Shown one piece after another: positions 45,001 to 53,300 of a stretch of 64,000 bases of DNA. How positions within the stretch are numbered: the stretch's first letter is position 1; every line of letters starts with the position of its first letter. Under the pieces are notes generated by a model that was not told the DNA's origin, searched no databases, and saw only the letters and a list, made by a program, of their open reading frames with translations. The position numbers and the translations under genes are program-made. This DNA comes from Ampullaceana balthica. Taxonomy: Eukaryota; Mollusca; Gastropoda; Lymnaeidae. The stretch covers positions 1,161,501-1,225,500 of the forward strand of contig CALYLW010000058.1 in assembly GCA_944989445.1 (NCBI GenBank), given 5' to 3'.

Positions 45001-47073
45001 ATGAATCGAGAATCGCCACACCACAGCATGCAGGATGCCGAACCTATGGCAATAATATTAAATGTGATATTACGTAAGTCTAATGGATGAATGGTCAAGT
45101 TCTGCTCACAATAAGTGGAAAGCATAAAAAAATTATTGCATGGATCTACGTGTCATAAGGTCAAATAATGTCAGACTTAAGTTCACTATAATAAGTTAAT
45201 GACGATCTGTCAAAGCTTTTTAAAAAATGTTCTGAAATGATTTGTTAGCTAGTACTTAATTAGGTTATCATTTCCATTACAGGACAGTGTTGTACACATT
45301 TTTTTTTACTTCAGGACCTCTACATGCTAAACATTGACATTTTCATAAAAAATGAAATCTAATAGTGACAATCAGTTGCTGAGTTATATGGGTTGAAAAT
45401 ATTCCCACCTTATTTTATTTACACAGCTGCCATATTGGGAACTTAATTGGCATAAAATTTCTAATTTTATCATATGCAAATTTGAAAAAAATTAATTATC
45501 AATCTATTTGAATCAATCAGGGGTCTTTCTTCAGCGTAAAAATCAACATAGAAATCTTCAGGAAATGCCTTTCAATTAAAAACTTCATTCAAACCTGAGA
45601 TCTGTAGCCATTGCTGAATGGAAGTGGAACTGAGTTTGTGCCTGCTATCCTCTTGTGGGCTGTCACTTTGGTTAAACTAACTGTCCGCTCATCTTCACCC
45701 CCAAGTTCATTACGAAAAAATGGACAAGAAAGGACAAGCTCATTACTTTTCCCATCTCCTTCATCAGTGTCTGCTAGAATATCTGGATCATCTTTATCTG
45801 GTGCCAGACTAGTCCTCTGACCAGAAGCCGCAGATGCCCCCGTACAAGTGTTATTTTTATAAGATAATCCGTTTAAACGTTGCTGGATGACCTTATCCAA
45901 GTCAACGCCCACAGATTGACAATCAAAATGGACAAAGGCACGCCGCCGTAGATTATCTTCTGTTCGAGATGGTAAATCCTCTGAAATTCCCCGATCTTCT
46001 GACTTAGAACTGATGAGATCTGAGTCAACTTTGCCCCTGAGTTTCTTGAGTATGCTAGCACTACCCTCACCTGTCATGGACTTAGCTCGTTGTTTTCTTT
46101 CTTTATGCTTAGATTTACTTTTACTTTGCTTGACACCATCAACATCATCAACAGTTGTGTCCTTTTCACTGACCGCTGCTCCGTTAAGAAATCTCACAAA
46201 AACTTTATTACTATCAGACGCCCCTTGTATAAGAGGTTCTGAAGTGGACTCTAAACGACCTTGAAGTAATTCCTGGAGGCGTGGTGGGGCAGGACTCCGC
46301 TGATCGGATGCGTGCTGTCGAAACTCACTGAGCATGGTGAAAAAATTGTCATTGCTTGTTCCGAGCACATCAAGAGAGGATGTGCTGCCGTACTCTCTGT
46401 GGAGAATGGAAGGTGCTGGTGGCGGGGTGTCAATCTCACCAGTGTCCACTTCAAGGTCACTGCTGCTCCTGTACAGCTGTGCTCTGTTGGTGGTGTATGT
46501 CCGGGCAGGTTTTTGAGGTGCTGGTTGCTGCTGTAAATGGGGTTGAGATGTAGGCACCTGTTTCTGTGGGTGTTGCTGCTGAGCCTTTTGTGCTTGTTTA
46601 TTTTCAAGGGCGTAAGTTATAGTCCTTGGCCGAGTTCCCGTGTGCGGACCATGAAATGTTCGAGCCCTTGCCCGGCCACCCATGCCACATATCCTTTCAT
46701 TGTAGGAACTCCTCATGTCAATTATTCCTGCCTTCATTTTGGCTCTATAAAAACTATTGCTTGATGATGGTGCAAGGGCGGATTCAAACGAGTCATCAGA
46801 CAAAACCCTGTTGAGGTTAGTGCTTCTGCAAGCATCATCCCCGGAAGAATAACCCTGTCCTGCAACGTTGTGGTTTGTGGTGAGAAAATTCTCTGAATAC
46901 TGATGCATGGCCCTGTTGTGTGAGAGAGAGGCAGGCCCCATGCCCACATCTCCTGGGTCTCCACCTTGCTGTTGTTGCTGCTGTTGGTAAAACTCTGCAG
47001 CTTTCTGTGCTCTTTGACGCACTATGTCCAGATTGGTACCAGGTCCAAGTGGCATCTGACCATCAGTGGCCAT
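23879..47073 (-). CDS. SIPA1L1: Signal-induced proliferation-associated 1-like Rap GTPase-activating protein (whole gene, at least 25 coding exons)
   Basis: SIPA1L proteins switch off Rap GTPases and organise actin and postsynaptic or junctional scaffolds. The 25 exons listed separately join in phase throughout: 4962 nt, 1653 residues plus TGA (vertebrate paralogues are about 1700-1800). The order is a polyQ-bearing low-complexity N-terminus with [11 protein letters not shown] and [19 protein letters not shown]. Next comes [15 protein letters not shown], then the RapGAP domain (about 650-840) with [19 protein letters not shown], whose Asn758 is the catalytic asparagine thumb. A PDZ domain (about 1006-1080, GLGQLGFHI) follows, then a Ser-rich tail with [10 protein letters not shown] and LDWSKLV. 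A leucine-rich coiled coil ends at [12 protein letters not shown]. It is equally related to SIPA1L1, L2 and L3, so the numbered symbol is a label only. Confidence 0.95.
24304..24318 (-). CDS. SIPA1L1: SIPA1L exon 24, 15-nt microexon
   Basis: Encodes LDEDK between acceptor AG and donor GTAAGT, phase 0 both sides. With it the coiled coil reads ELDK-LDEDK-IRLEK, matching the KKE(K/Q)EDK register of vertebrate homologues; without it five residues of heptad are lost. Confidence 0.75.
24420..24671. repeat. 21-bp minisatellite, 12 copies
   Basis: Twelve units of CTGCCCAATCCAGCAACCCA(T) with few changes, about 100 bp upstream (in transcription) of the microexon. Both strands are open because 21 is a multiple of three; not a gene. 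Confidence 0.93.
25040..25133 (-). CDS. SIPA1L1: SIPA1L exon 23
   Basis: 94 nt, phase 2 in and 0 out. Encodes [20 protein letters not shown] then LDK, start of the C-terminal coiled coil. Donor GTGAGA. Confidence 0.9.
25249..25409. mobile_element. 161-bp hAT MITE
   Basis: Ends CAGAGGCGTAAC and GTTATGCTTCTG with exact 8-bp duplications ACCCTACT at 25241-25248 and 25410-25417. In the intron between SIPA1L exons 22 and 23. Confidence 0.88.
26239..26377 (-). CDS. SIPA1L1: SIPA1L exon 22
   Basis: 139 nt, phase 1 in and 2 out. Encodes [19 protein letters not shown], then [20 protein letters not shown]. Its acceptor CTAG|AGACTC is the edge unit of the minisatellite at 26365-26880. Confidence 0.88.
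26365..26880. repeat. 32/33-bp minisatellite spanning the exon 22 acceptor
   Basis: About 16 units of the type GAGTCTCTAG + AT-rich + GGATGAAT/GGATAGAT, with four or five subtypes recurring in the same order (higher-order period about 160 bp). On the minus strand each unit ends in CTAG|AGACTC, the sequence of the real exon 22 acceptor. Confidence 0.9.
27360..27502 (-). CDS. SIPA1L1: SIPA1L exon 21
   Basis: 143 nt, phase 2 in and 1 out. Contains [18 protein letters not shown], matching the family LDWSNLVDAAKAYE block. Donor GTTAGG. Confidence 0.9.
27764..27891 (-). CDS. SIPA1L1: SIPA1L exon 20
   Basis: 128 nt, phase 0 in and 2 out. Contains [20 protein letters not shown]; vertebrates have RTLSDESIYN. 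Donor GTTTGG. Confidence 0.9.
28126..28273 (-). CDS. SIPA1L1: SIPA1L exon 19
   Basis: 148 nt, phase 2 in and 0 out. Contains [20 protein letters not shown], the EEDLKKLIDL block of the family. Donor GTAAGT. Confidence 0.9.
28487..28598 (-). CDS. SIPA1L1: SIPA1L exon 18
   Basis: 112 nt, phase 1 in and 2 out. Encodes [20 protein letters not shown] and [13 protein letters not shown]. Donor GTTTGG is weak, but the phases on both sides agree. Confidence 0.82.
28743..28864. repeat. Imperfect palindrome, about 120 bp
   Basis: TAGGCCTGACAAGAC at 28786 and GTCTTGTTAGGCCTA near 28830 are inverted around a short loop. The outer AGATAAATAAATATAT and ATATATTTATTTATCT extend the arms. It could be a small MITE; in a SIPA1L intron. 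Confidence 0.75.
28955..29345 (-). CDS. SIPA1L1: SIPA1L exon 17
   Basis: 391 nt, phase 0 in and 1 out. Low-complexity region with [27 protein letters not shown] and [20 protein letters not shown]. Donor GTAGGC. Confidence 0.88.
29587..29771. repeat. 41-bp minisatellite spanning the exon 16 donor
   Basis: Five units (four intronic, one overlapping the exon) of CTGATTGTGCTGACCAGTAC plus TGAAAATAGCC-type sequence. On the minus strand each contains CAGCACnATCAG|GTTAG, the exon end with its donor. Confidence 0.9.
29750..29787 (-). CDS. SIPA1L1: SIPA1L exon 16
   Basis: 38 nt, phase 1 in and 0 out. Encodes [12 protein letters not shown]. Its 3' part and donor GTTAGT are copied in the adjoining minisatellite. 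Confidence 0.8.
29895..30602. mobile_element. piggyBac-like MITE, 0.7 kb
   Basis: Starts TTAACCTTACCGAGTC and ends GACCCGGTAGGGTTAA, an inverted repeat with TTAA at both borders. No open frame. In the intron between SIPA1L exons 15 and 16. Confidence 0.65.
30738..31090 (-). CDS. SIPA1L1: SIPA1L exon 15
   Basis: 353 nt, phase 2 in and 1 out. Ser-rich: [15 protein letters not shown] near the start, [40 protein letters not shown] at the end. Donor GTGAGT. Confidence 0.9.
32428..32493 (-). CDS. SIPA1L1: SIPA1L candidate cassette exon (14b)
   Basis: 66 nt between a pyrimidine-rich acceptor (ATGATAG) and donor GTAAGT. Open in the required frame with phase 2 at both ends, reading [20 protein letters not shown]. 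It could be included or skipped without shifting the frame. I do not recognise the peptide from vertebrate homologues, so this rests on splice signals and phase only. Confidence 0.5.
32856..33025. repeat. 85-bp tandem duplication
   Basis: Two essentially identical copies starting GTTTTGTGGACTGCTGGGCA and ending GAGTCTTATACCA in a SIPA1L intron. Confidence 0.92.
33217..33817. mobile_element. 601-bp hAT-like element
   Basis: Ends CTTTGGCGGATTAGG and CTTAATCCGCCCCTG with 8-bp duplications CATTAATG at 33209-33216 and 33818-33825. GGGGCCCCC-rich near both ends. No transposase. Confidence 0.85.
34453..35466. mobile_element. hAT-like element, about 1 kb, with other repeat pieces inside
   Basis: Ends CAACAGTTTTCAAG and (reversed) CAGCAGTTTTCAACC, a common hAT terminus; the flanking 8-mers are only partly alike. 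It contains GGGGTCGGCTT repeats and a (GT)n run at 34520-34546. About 80 bp near 34547-34630 recurs inverted near 62205-62295. Confidence 0.6.
35799..35924 (-). CDS. SIPA1L1: SIPA1L candidate alternative exon (14a)
   Basis: A strong acceptor (CTTTCCTGTCCACAG) opens a frame in the required phase 2, reading [20 protein letters not shown] onward. Using the donor GTACAA at 35798 gives a 126-nt phase-symmetric exon. Reading on instead ends at a stop at 35675, giving a truncated isoform after the PDZ domain. No family resemblance was recognised. Confidence 0.35.
37980..38155. repeat. Degenerate ~55-bp tandem repeat, about 3 copies
   Basis: Recurring GATAGTAAATATTGG and AGAGGAAACATG words in the intron after SIPA1L exon 14. 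Confidence 0.65.
38473..38723 (-). CDS. SIPA1L1: SIPA1L exon 14 (PDZ domain)
   Basis: 251 nt, phase 0 in and 2 out. Holds nearly the whole PDZ domain: [33 protein letters not shown] and [14 protein letters not shown]. Donor GTAAGT. Confidence 0.95.
39244..39358 (-). CDS. SIPA1L1: SIPA1L exon 13
   Basis: 115 nt, phase 2 in and 0 out. Contains [14 protein letters not shown] and [16 protein letters not shown], matching the FYERGECVSV ... EIVKRL segment. Donor GTATGT. Confidence 0.92.
39467..39696. repeat. 38-bp minisatellite spanning the exon 12 donor
   Basis: Six units (five intronic) of CTGCTTGGTTGAGGTGATAC plus CTTGAGATATGAGATTAC. On the minus strand each carries CACCTCAACCAAGCAG|GTAATC, the end of exon 12 with its donor. 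Two units have CTG instead of CAG before GT. Confidence 0.94.
39681..39799 (-). CDS. SIPA1L1: SIPA1L exon 12
   Basis: 119 nt, phase 0 in and 2 out. Contains [20 protein letters not shown] and TVIGWT, matching EFIVLIEQETKSVVF ... DVIGWTS. Confidence 0.92.
39922..40046 (-). CDS. SIPA1L1: SIPA1L exon 11
   Basis: 125 nt, phase 1 in and 0 out. Contains [12 protein letters not shown] and [15 protein letters not shown], matching SMGAIVWAVRAED. Donor GTAACT. Confidence 0.92.
40285..40419 (-). CDS. SIPA1L1: SIPA1L exon 10
   Basis: 135 nt, phase 1 both ends. Contains [13 protein letters not shown] and [14 protein letters not shown], nearly identical to vertebrates. Donor GTAAGA. Confidence 0.94.
40766..40872 (-). 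CDS. SIPA1L1: SIPA1L exon 9
   Basis: 107 nt, phase 2 in and 1 out. Contains [15 protein letters not shown] and FVDFLLAK, end of the RapGAP domain. Donor GTAAGT. Confidence 0.94.
41156..41187 (+). ncRNA. Hammerhead-ribozyme-like motif (copy A)
   Basis: Order on the plus strand: GTA, CTGATGA, one extra A, stem II GGC-ATTA-GCC, GAAA, CGT, T, TAC. GTA pairs with TAC (stem I), GGC with GCC (stem II), and ACGT is self-complementary as in dimeric hammerheads. The cleavage triplet is GTT. The extra A before stem II departs from the minimal consensus. It is antisense to SIPA1L, in the intron between exons 8 and 9. Confidence 0.58.
41411..41568 (-). CDS. SIPA1L1: SIPA1L exon 8 (RapGAP catalytic core)
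   Basis: 158 nt, phase 0 in and 2 out. Encodes [20 protein letters not shown] and [11 protein letters not shown]. The Asn in HIGND is the RapGAP catalytic thumb. Confidence 0.96.
42082..42185 (-). CDS. SIPA1L1: SIPA1L exon 7
   Basis: 104 nt, phase 1 in and 0 out. Contains [20 protein letters not shown] then PHTPNNKQQ. Donor GTTTGA. Confidence 0.95.
42353..42451 (-). CDS. SIPA1L1: SIPA1L exon 6
   Basis: 99 nt, phase 1 both ends. Contains [20 protein letters not shown] then KYRAGLD. Donor GTGAGT. Confidence 0.95.
42755..42830 (-). CDS. SIPA1L1: SIPA1L exon 5
   Basis: 76 nt, phase 0 in and 1 out. Encodes [20 protein letters not shown], start of the RapGAP domain. Donor GTTAGT. Confidence 0.95.
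43278..43452. repeat. 21-24-bp minisatellite spanning the exon 4 donor
   Basis: About eight units of CTCACCCCTTGTTnnTnnTTA. On the minus strand each carries AACAAGGG|GTGAG, identical or close to the end of exon 4 plus its donor. Confidence 0.88.
43448..43630 (-). CDS. SIPA1L1: SIPA1L exon 4
   Basis: 183 nt, phase 0 both ends. Contains [20 protein letters not shown] and LLKLDEQG. Donor GGG|GTGAGT. Confidence 0.93.
44443..44594 (-). CDS. SIPA1L1: SIPA1L exon 3, GC donor
   Basis: 152 nt, phase 1 in and 0 out. Contains [20 protein letters not shown] and YRIICRTSE. The only donor that keeps frame and the TSE-L(T/M)TLRG junction is GAG|GCAAGT, a consensus GC-AG donor. Confidence 0.9.
44890..45043 (-). 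CDS. SIPA1L1: SIPA1L exon 2
   Basis: 154 nt, phase 0 in and 1 out. Contains [12 protein letters not shown] and [19 protein letters not shown], matching RYIVEHVDLGAYYYRKFFY. Donor GTAACT. Confidence 0.93.
45595..47073 (-). CDS. SIPA1L1: SIPA1L exon 1 (first certain coding exon)
   Basis: 1479 nt, 493 codons from the first ATG in the exon (context ACAATGGCC). Features are a short polyQ near residues 33-39, a Pro/Gln/Ser-rich middle, [20 protein letters not shown], a basic [15 protein letters not shown] patch, [13 protein letters not shown] and [18 protein letters not shown]. Donor CAG|GTTTGA. The frame stays open 5' of this ATG to an AG acceptor at 47089-47090, so an upstream coding exon is possible. 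Confidence 0.93.
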
Positions 47074-47367
47074 TGTTGCATAATTAGTCTCAAAGCTTTT
47101 AGAGAATCAAAGAAAGAAATTTACATTACAAGTGTGGAGAAAACACTAGTCTTTAAAAATAATTTGAACTCTTAGCTAACAGATATCAAGGTAATGAATT
47201 TAATAGTTGAACACCAAATAAATTGGGGTACTTTGTGTGTGAATAAGCTTATCATAAAAAGCATGCTTAAAAAACATCCCGTATGAGAGTTTGTTTAAAA
47301 TAAAATATAACTCTACATAATTAAATATGGTTTTATGAAAAGCACTAATATTGTTTAAACCACTTAC

Positions 47368-47436
47368 TCTCAACCCACGGGCATTATTGGGATCATTATA
47401 TTCTGTATGGTCTACTCCACACAACAGTACAGCCAT
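47368..47436 (-). CDS. Possible SIPA1L 5' exon or uORF
   Basis: ATG at 47436 followed by 23 codons (MAVLLCGVDHTEYNDPNNAR and on) and a consensus donor GTAAGT. Joined to the acceptor at 47089-47090 it would fuse in frame to the SIPA1L start through TNYAT. Joined to the nearer AAAG acceptor it would stop at once and act as a short upstream ORF. Confidence 0.35.
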
Positions 47437-49530
47437 GTTTGGCTGGAGTCATCCTTTCATTTGTAAGCATCTGTCAATTAAAACCAAGAAAACAGTTACT
47501 AGCATAAACTCAACACAGAAAAAAAAACCCCACCTAAATCAAAGCTCAAAGTACAAATTAACAATGTTAATGGAAATAGTGAGCTAAAAATACCTCATTA
47601 AATGCATCTTCCCCAAAAGTGGTTGAATGGTGACATTTGATGGATATAAATATGATACAAATGTAAAAGAATATAAAAATTTTTAATTTATTTTGATAAT
47701 CATGTATGAGCAGAGGTGAAGCTAGAAGGGAAAGCGGAGACATGTATTCCTAGGTGTTTTGATAGTGTTTTATTGATGAAAATAATGGGTTTTGAAAAGG
47801 GGCGTTGATCAATAGCTCTGAGTATTGTCATTAAATTTATATCATTTTTTCAAGTAGCCTATGGTTGAGCATGTAATGTACATCCCTACCAATCAACACA
47901 AAATAGACTAATTACTGACCTATTGTATTATGTTCTGCTAACTGAATTAATAGCATTAAGAATAAATTTATAACAGTATTTCCCAAATGTTTTCTGTGGT
48001 CTGCACTTCCCACATTTTTGTAATAGCCTGGTACCACTATGAACTGTTGCAATTCCCCCCCCCCAAACCACCCCATGTTCGACACTAAAATTCAAGAGCT
48101 CAAATTTCTGTTATCCCATCTCCCAAATGTCCCAGGTTGGGAAACACTATAGCCTAGGCTATAAAATACTTTTTAAATATGTTGTCCATTGTCTTCAGGT
48201 AATGTCAATTACTATTAATAATGTAAAAGTCTACGGTGGACTGGTCACTGGTGGACTGGTCACTGGCATTGTCAACTGTATTTAGGTGTTTTTATTGATG
48301 TAGTTGTCCTCTCATGTTTGTAGTACATGTAGTAGACTTTTATCATGTGTAGGTTTTATTGTATATATGTGTTGTGATTTGCATGTTGTATTGTATATGT
48401 AGGTGTTTTCCACAGTATGGGGGTGTCATCTATCACGTACATGCCTTATCTGTTGTATGTATGTGTTGTTCATTAAATGTAGTCTATAGGTTTTATCTAG
48501 TAGTATGTAGGTGTTATTTATTGCCCACAGGTGTTGTCTATACGTGTTATCTGTAGTCTACATGTGTTGTCTATAAATGTCTATTGTTAACAGGTGTGGT
48601 AGATATTTCGGTCTCCCATCGTAATTGACTTGCCCTTTCCTACAGCACTATCATAAAGGCTCTAGGGCCTAGGTGGTTCAACCTTATCGTCGTCCCTTGG
48701 AACAATGGTGCCTTTGACTAAGGCTGCAGCCATCTCGTGGATCTATAAATACGGCTAAAGAATTCCTAGTAGAAAGTAGGAGCCAATGCACGGAGACATG
48801 GCGATCTGGCCAGAATGTCTCAGGTGAAAGTGCAAACATTTACAACAGATGTACAGGTCTCATGTAAACAATGACGTCACTGGTAGAAAGTCGTGGCATT
48901 CTGATGGCAACCTGCGCGTGAGTTTGGGATTGAGGCCAAATCAAGCCATTCACTAAACAGTGCACTGAACAATTCATTAAGACATTCACTAAGCCATCAT
49001 TGAATCATACTGTAAATTATTCATTAAATCATTCAGTTAAACATTCAGTAGAACAATCACCAAGTCTTTCATCAAATAATACATTAACCCTAACCGATTC
49101 CTTAAACCATTTAATTACACATTCACGAAGCCATTCATTCAATAATTCAGTAAATCTCTGATGAATCTAAGAGAGCCACAGCAGAGACTTCTTGCATTAT
49201 TTTGTCTTTTAAGTCAGCCAACGAGTTTTCCTTTGACAGGAAAAAAGGAGGGGTGGGCGAGGGTGTGATGAAATAAGGTACTAATTTTCGCATCGGCCAT
49301 TTTGGATTTTACATTGTAGCAAATTATTAGATTCATTTGTGTTTCACTTTACTGTTTATTCAATGAAAGCTTTTTTTTTGCCGTTGTTGTCTCGATGTCT
49401 ATATATTGTTATGGTATAGGTCGATGATGAGCAAAGCAGGGCATGTGGTAACATTGTGTCATGTATTCAAGGTTGTGGTGGGCCGTATGAACTAAGCCCG
49501 TGGGGTCAAACAGACCATTGATTTACCATT
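47437..49530. other. Non-coding stretch upstream of SIPA1L
   Basis: No gene recognised. A degenerate TGTAGGTGTT-like GT-rich stretch lies at about 48290-48620, and a degenerate short repeat of CATTCATTAAAC type at about 48940-49160, just before the 45-bp array. Confidence 0.5.
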
Positions 49531-52500
49531 GAAGTTACACATTCAATGAGTGGTTCTGACAACTTAAGGCCATGTGAAGTTACACATTCATTGAATGGTT
49601 CTGACAACTTAAGGCCATGTGAAGTTACACATTCATTGACTGGTTCTGACAGCTTAAGGCCATGTGAAGTTACACATTCATTGAGTGTTTCCGACAGCTT
49701 AAGGCCATGTGAAGTTACACATTCATTGAATGGTTCTGACAGCTTAAGGCCATGTGAAGTTACACATTCATTGACTGGTTCTGACAACTTAAGGCCATGT
49801 GAAGTTACACATTCATTGAGTGTTTCCGACAGCTTAAGGCCATGTGAAGTTACACATTCATTGACTGGTTCTGACAACTTAAGGCCATGTGAAGTTACAC
49901 ATTCATTGAGTGTTTCCGACAGCTTAAGGCCATGTGAAGTTACACATTCATTGACTGGTTCTGACAACTTAAGGCCATGTGAAGTTACACATTCATTGAG
50001 TGGTTCTGACAACTTAAGGCCATGTGAAGTTACACATTCATTGAATGGTTCTGACAACTTAAGGCCATGTGAAGTTACACATTCATTGAGTGTTTCCGAC
50101 AGCTTAAGGCCATGTGAAGTTACACATTCATTGAGTGGTTCTGACAACTTAAGGCCATGTGAAGTTACACATTCATTGACTGGTTCTGACAGCTTAAGGC
50201 CATGTGAAGTTACACATTCATTGAATGGTTCTGACAGCTTAAGGCCATGTGAAGTTACACATTCATTGAGTGTTTCCGACAGCTTAAGGCCATGTGAAGT
50301 TACACATTCATTGACTGGTTCTGACAGCTTAAGGCCATGTGAAGTTACACATTCATTGAGTGGTTCTGACAGCTTAAGGCCATGTGAAGTTACACATTCA
50401 TTGAATGGTTCTGACAGCTTAAGGCCATGTGAAGTTACACATTCATTGAGTGTTTCCGACAGCTTAAGGCCATGTGAAGTTACACATTCATTGAGTGTTT
50501 CCGACAGCTTAAGGCCATGTGAAGTTACACATTCATTGACTGGTTCTGACAGCTTAAGGCCATATGAAGTTACACATTCATTGAGTGGTTCTGACAGCTT
50601 AAGGCCATGTGAAGTTACACATTCATTGAGTGTTTCCGACAGCTTAAGGCCATGTGAAGTTACACATTCAATGAGTGGTTCTGACAACTTAAGCCCATGT
50701 GAAGTTACACATTCATTGAGTGGTTCTGACAGCTTAAGGCCATGTGAAGTTACACATTCATTGAGTGTTTCCGACAGCTTAAGGCCATGTGAAGTTACAC
50801 ATTCAATGAGTGGTTCTGACAACTTAAGCCCATGTGAAGTTACACATTCATTGAGTGGTTCTGACAGCTTAAGGCCATGTGAAGTTACACATTCATTGAG
50901 TGTTTCCGACAGCTTAAGGCCATGTGAAGTTACACATTCATTGAGTGGTTCTGACAGCTTAAGGCCATGTGAAGTTACACATTCATTGAGTGTTTCTGAC
51001 AACTTAAGGCCATGTGAAGTTACACATTCATTGAATGGTTCTGACAGCTTAAGGCCATGTGAAGTTACACATTCATTGAGTGTTTCCGACAGCTTAAGGC
51101 CATGTGAAGTTACACATTCAATGAGTGGTTCTGACAACTTAAGCCCATGTGAAGTTACACATTCATTGAGTGGTTCTGACAGCTTAAGGCCATGTGAAGT
51201 TACACATTCAATGAGTGGTTCTGACAACTTAAGGCCATGTGAAGTTACACATTCATTGAATGGTTCTGACAGCTTAAGGCCATGTGAAGTTACACATTCA
51301 TTGAGTGGTTCTGACAGCTTAAGGCCATGTGAAGTTACACATTCAATGAGTGGTTCTGACAACTTAAGGCCATGTGAAGTTACACATTCATTGAATGGTT
51401 CTGACAGCTTAAGGCCATGTGAAGTTACACATTCATTGAATGGTTCTGACAGCTTAAGGCCATGTGAAGTTACACATTCAATGAGTGGTTCTGACAACTT
51501 AAGCCCATGTGAAGTTACACATTCATTGAGTGTTTCCGACAGCTTAAGGCCATGTGAAGTTACACATTCATTGACTGGTTCTGACAGCTTAAGGCCATGT
51601 GAAGTTACACATTCATTGAATGGTTCTGACAGCTTAAGGCCATGTGAAGTTACACATTCATTGAGTGTTTCCGACAGCTTAAGGCCATGTGAAGTTACAC
51701 ATTCATTGACTGGTTCTGACAGCTTAAGGCCATGTGAAGTTACACATTCATTGAGTGGTTCTGACAGCTTAAGGCCATGTGAAGTTACACATTCATTGAG
51801 TGTTTCCGACAGCTTAAGGCCATGTGAAGTTACACATTCATTGAGTGTTTCCGACAGCTTAAGGCCATGTGAAGTTACACATTCATTGAGTGTTTCCGAC
51901 AGCTTAAGGCCATGTGAAGTTACACATTCATTGAGTGGTTCTGACAACTTAAGGCCATGTGAAGTTACACATTCATTGAGTGTTTCCGACAGCTTAAGGC
52001 CATGTGAAGTTACACATTCATTGAGTGGTTCTGACAACTTAAGGCCATGTGAAGTTACACATTCATTGAGTGGTTCTGACAGCTTAAGGCCATGTGAAGT
52101 TACACATTCATTGAATGGTTCTGACAGCTTAAGGCCATGTGAAGTTACACATTCATTGAGTGTTTCCGACAGCTTAAGGCCATGTGAAGTTACACATTCA
52201 TTGAGTGGTTCTGACAACTTAAGGCCATGTGAAGTTACACATTCATTGAGTGTTTCCGACAGCTTAAGGCCATGTGAAGTTACACATTCAATGAGTGGTT
52301 CTGACAACTTAAGGCCATGTGAAGTTACACATTCATTGAGTGTTTCCGACAGCTTAAGGCCATGTGAAGTTACACATTCATTGAGTGGTTCTGACAACTT
52401 AAGGCCATGTGAAGTTACACATTCATTGAGTGGTTCTGACAACTTAAGGCCATGTGAAGTTACACATTCATTGAGTGGTTCTGACAGCTTAAGGCCATGT

Positions 52501-52963
52501 GAAGTTACACATTCATTGAGTGTTTCCGACAGCTTAAGGCCATGTGAAGTTACACATTCATTGAGTGGTTCTGACAACTTAAGGCCATGTGAAGTTACAC
52601 ATTCATTGAGTGGTTCTGACAACTTAAGGCCATGTGAAGTTACACATTCATTGAGTGGTTCTGACAGCTTAAGGCCATGTGAAGTTACACATTCATTGAG
52701 TGTTTCCGACAGCTTAAGGCCATGTGAAGTTACACATTCATTGAGTGTTTCCGACAGCTTAAGGCCATGTGAAGTTACACATTCATTGAATGGTTCTGAC
52801 AGCTTAAGGCCATGTGAAGTTACACATTCAATGAGTGGTTCTGACAACTTAAGCCCATGTGAAGTTACGCCTTCATTGAGTAGCTCTGACAGCTTAAACC
52901 CATGTGAAGTTACATAAGCTGGTGTCGAGTTACGCCTACATTGAGTGGCTCTGATAGTATAAG
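49531..52963. repeat. 45-bp minisatellite, 75 regular units plus a decayed tail
   Basis: Exactly 75 units of 45 bp occupy 49531-52905, then a decayed tail. The consensus starts GAAGTTACACATTCATTGAG and ends TTAAGGCCATGT. Nearly all variation is at six positions (T/A at TTG, G/A/C, G/T, T/C, A/G, G/C) and the variants travel as linked haplotypes, so the array has been homogenised by duplication of blocks. The unit is a multiple of three with no stop in one frame per strand. This makes 1100-codon open frames on both strands; most variable sites change residues on the plus strand, so coding is doubtful. Confidence 0.97.
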
Positions 52964-53149
52964 ATTAGCTTTTATAATTAGAGCTTAAAATGTTGGTTTT
53001 ATTTACACAAAAAATGTATTTAAAGCGTTATCACATACCAGATGTGTATAATTATATACGTGCTATTCGAAATTTATGAATTTTAAGTTTTGGAAAATGT
53101 CAATTACATTTACACCAAGATGTTCCAAATAAATGTAAGTATAAAATAG

Positions 53150-53300
53150 GGGTCTACCGTTATGCATTTTTGCCGATATTGCCGATACAGATATTTTTTT
53201 CCTTCCGATATGAGTATTTGTTAGGACAAAAACCAGCGGTCATATTTGATGGCATCATTCTTAAATTTATCACTCGTAATTATTTATATTTTATATGTCA
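53150..53300. mobile_element. Short GGGGTCTACCGATAT-family MITE
   Basis: Starts AGGGGTCTACCGTTATGCAT and ends with TTATCACTCGTAATTATTTA, like the units at 12826-13560. Confidence 0.72.

Noticed and set aside
45611..46964. Several plus- and minus-strand frames over the first large SIPA1L exon
   Set aside because: Shadows of the SIPA1L coding frame, which alone carries the conserved blocks.
49085..49100. Telomere-like TAACCCTAACC
   Set aside because: Less than two units, within a degenerate ATTCA-type repeat; chance.
49506..52917. Two opposed open frames of about 1,115 codons as repeat-protein genes
   Set aside because: Both result from a 45-bp unit with no stop in one frame per strand. No signal peptide, promoter or flanking exon was seen. 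Kept as a repeat with an open question.
49531..52963. CRISPR array
   Set aside because: Units are contiguous 45-mers with no unique spacers, in a eukaryotic context.
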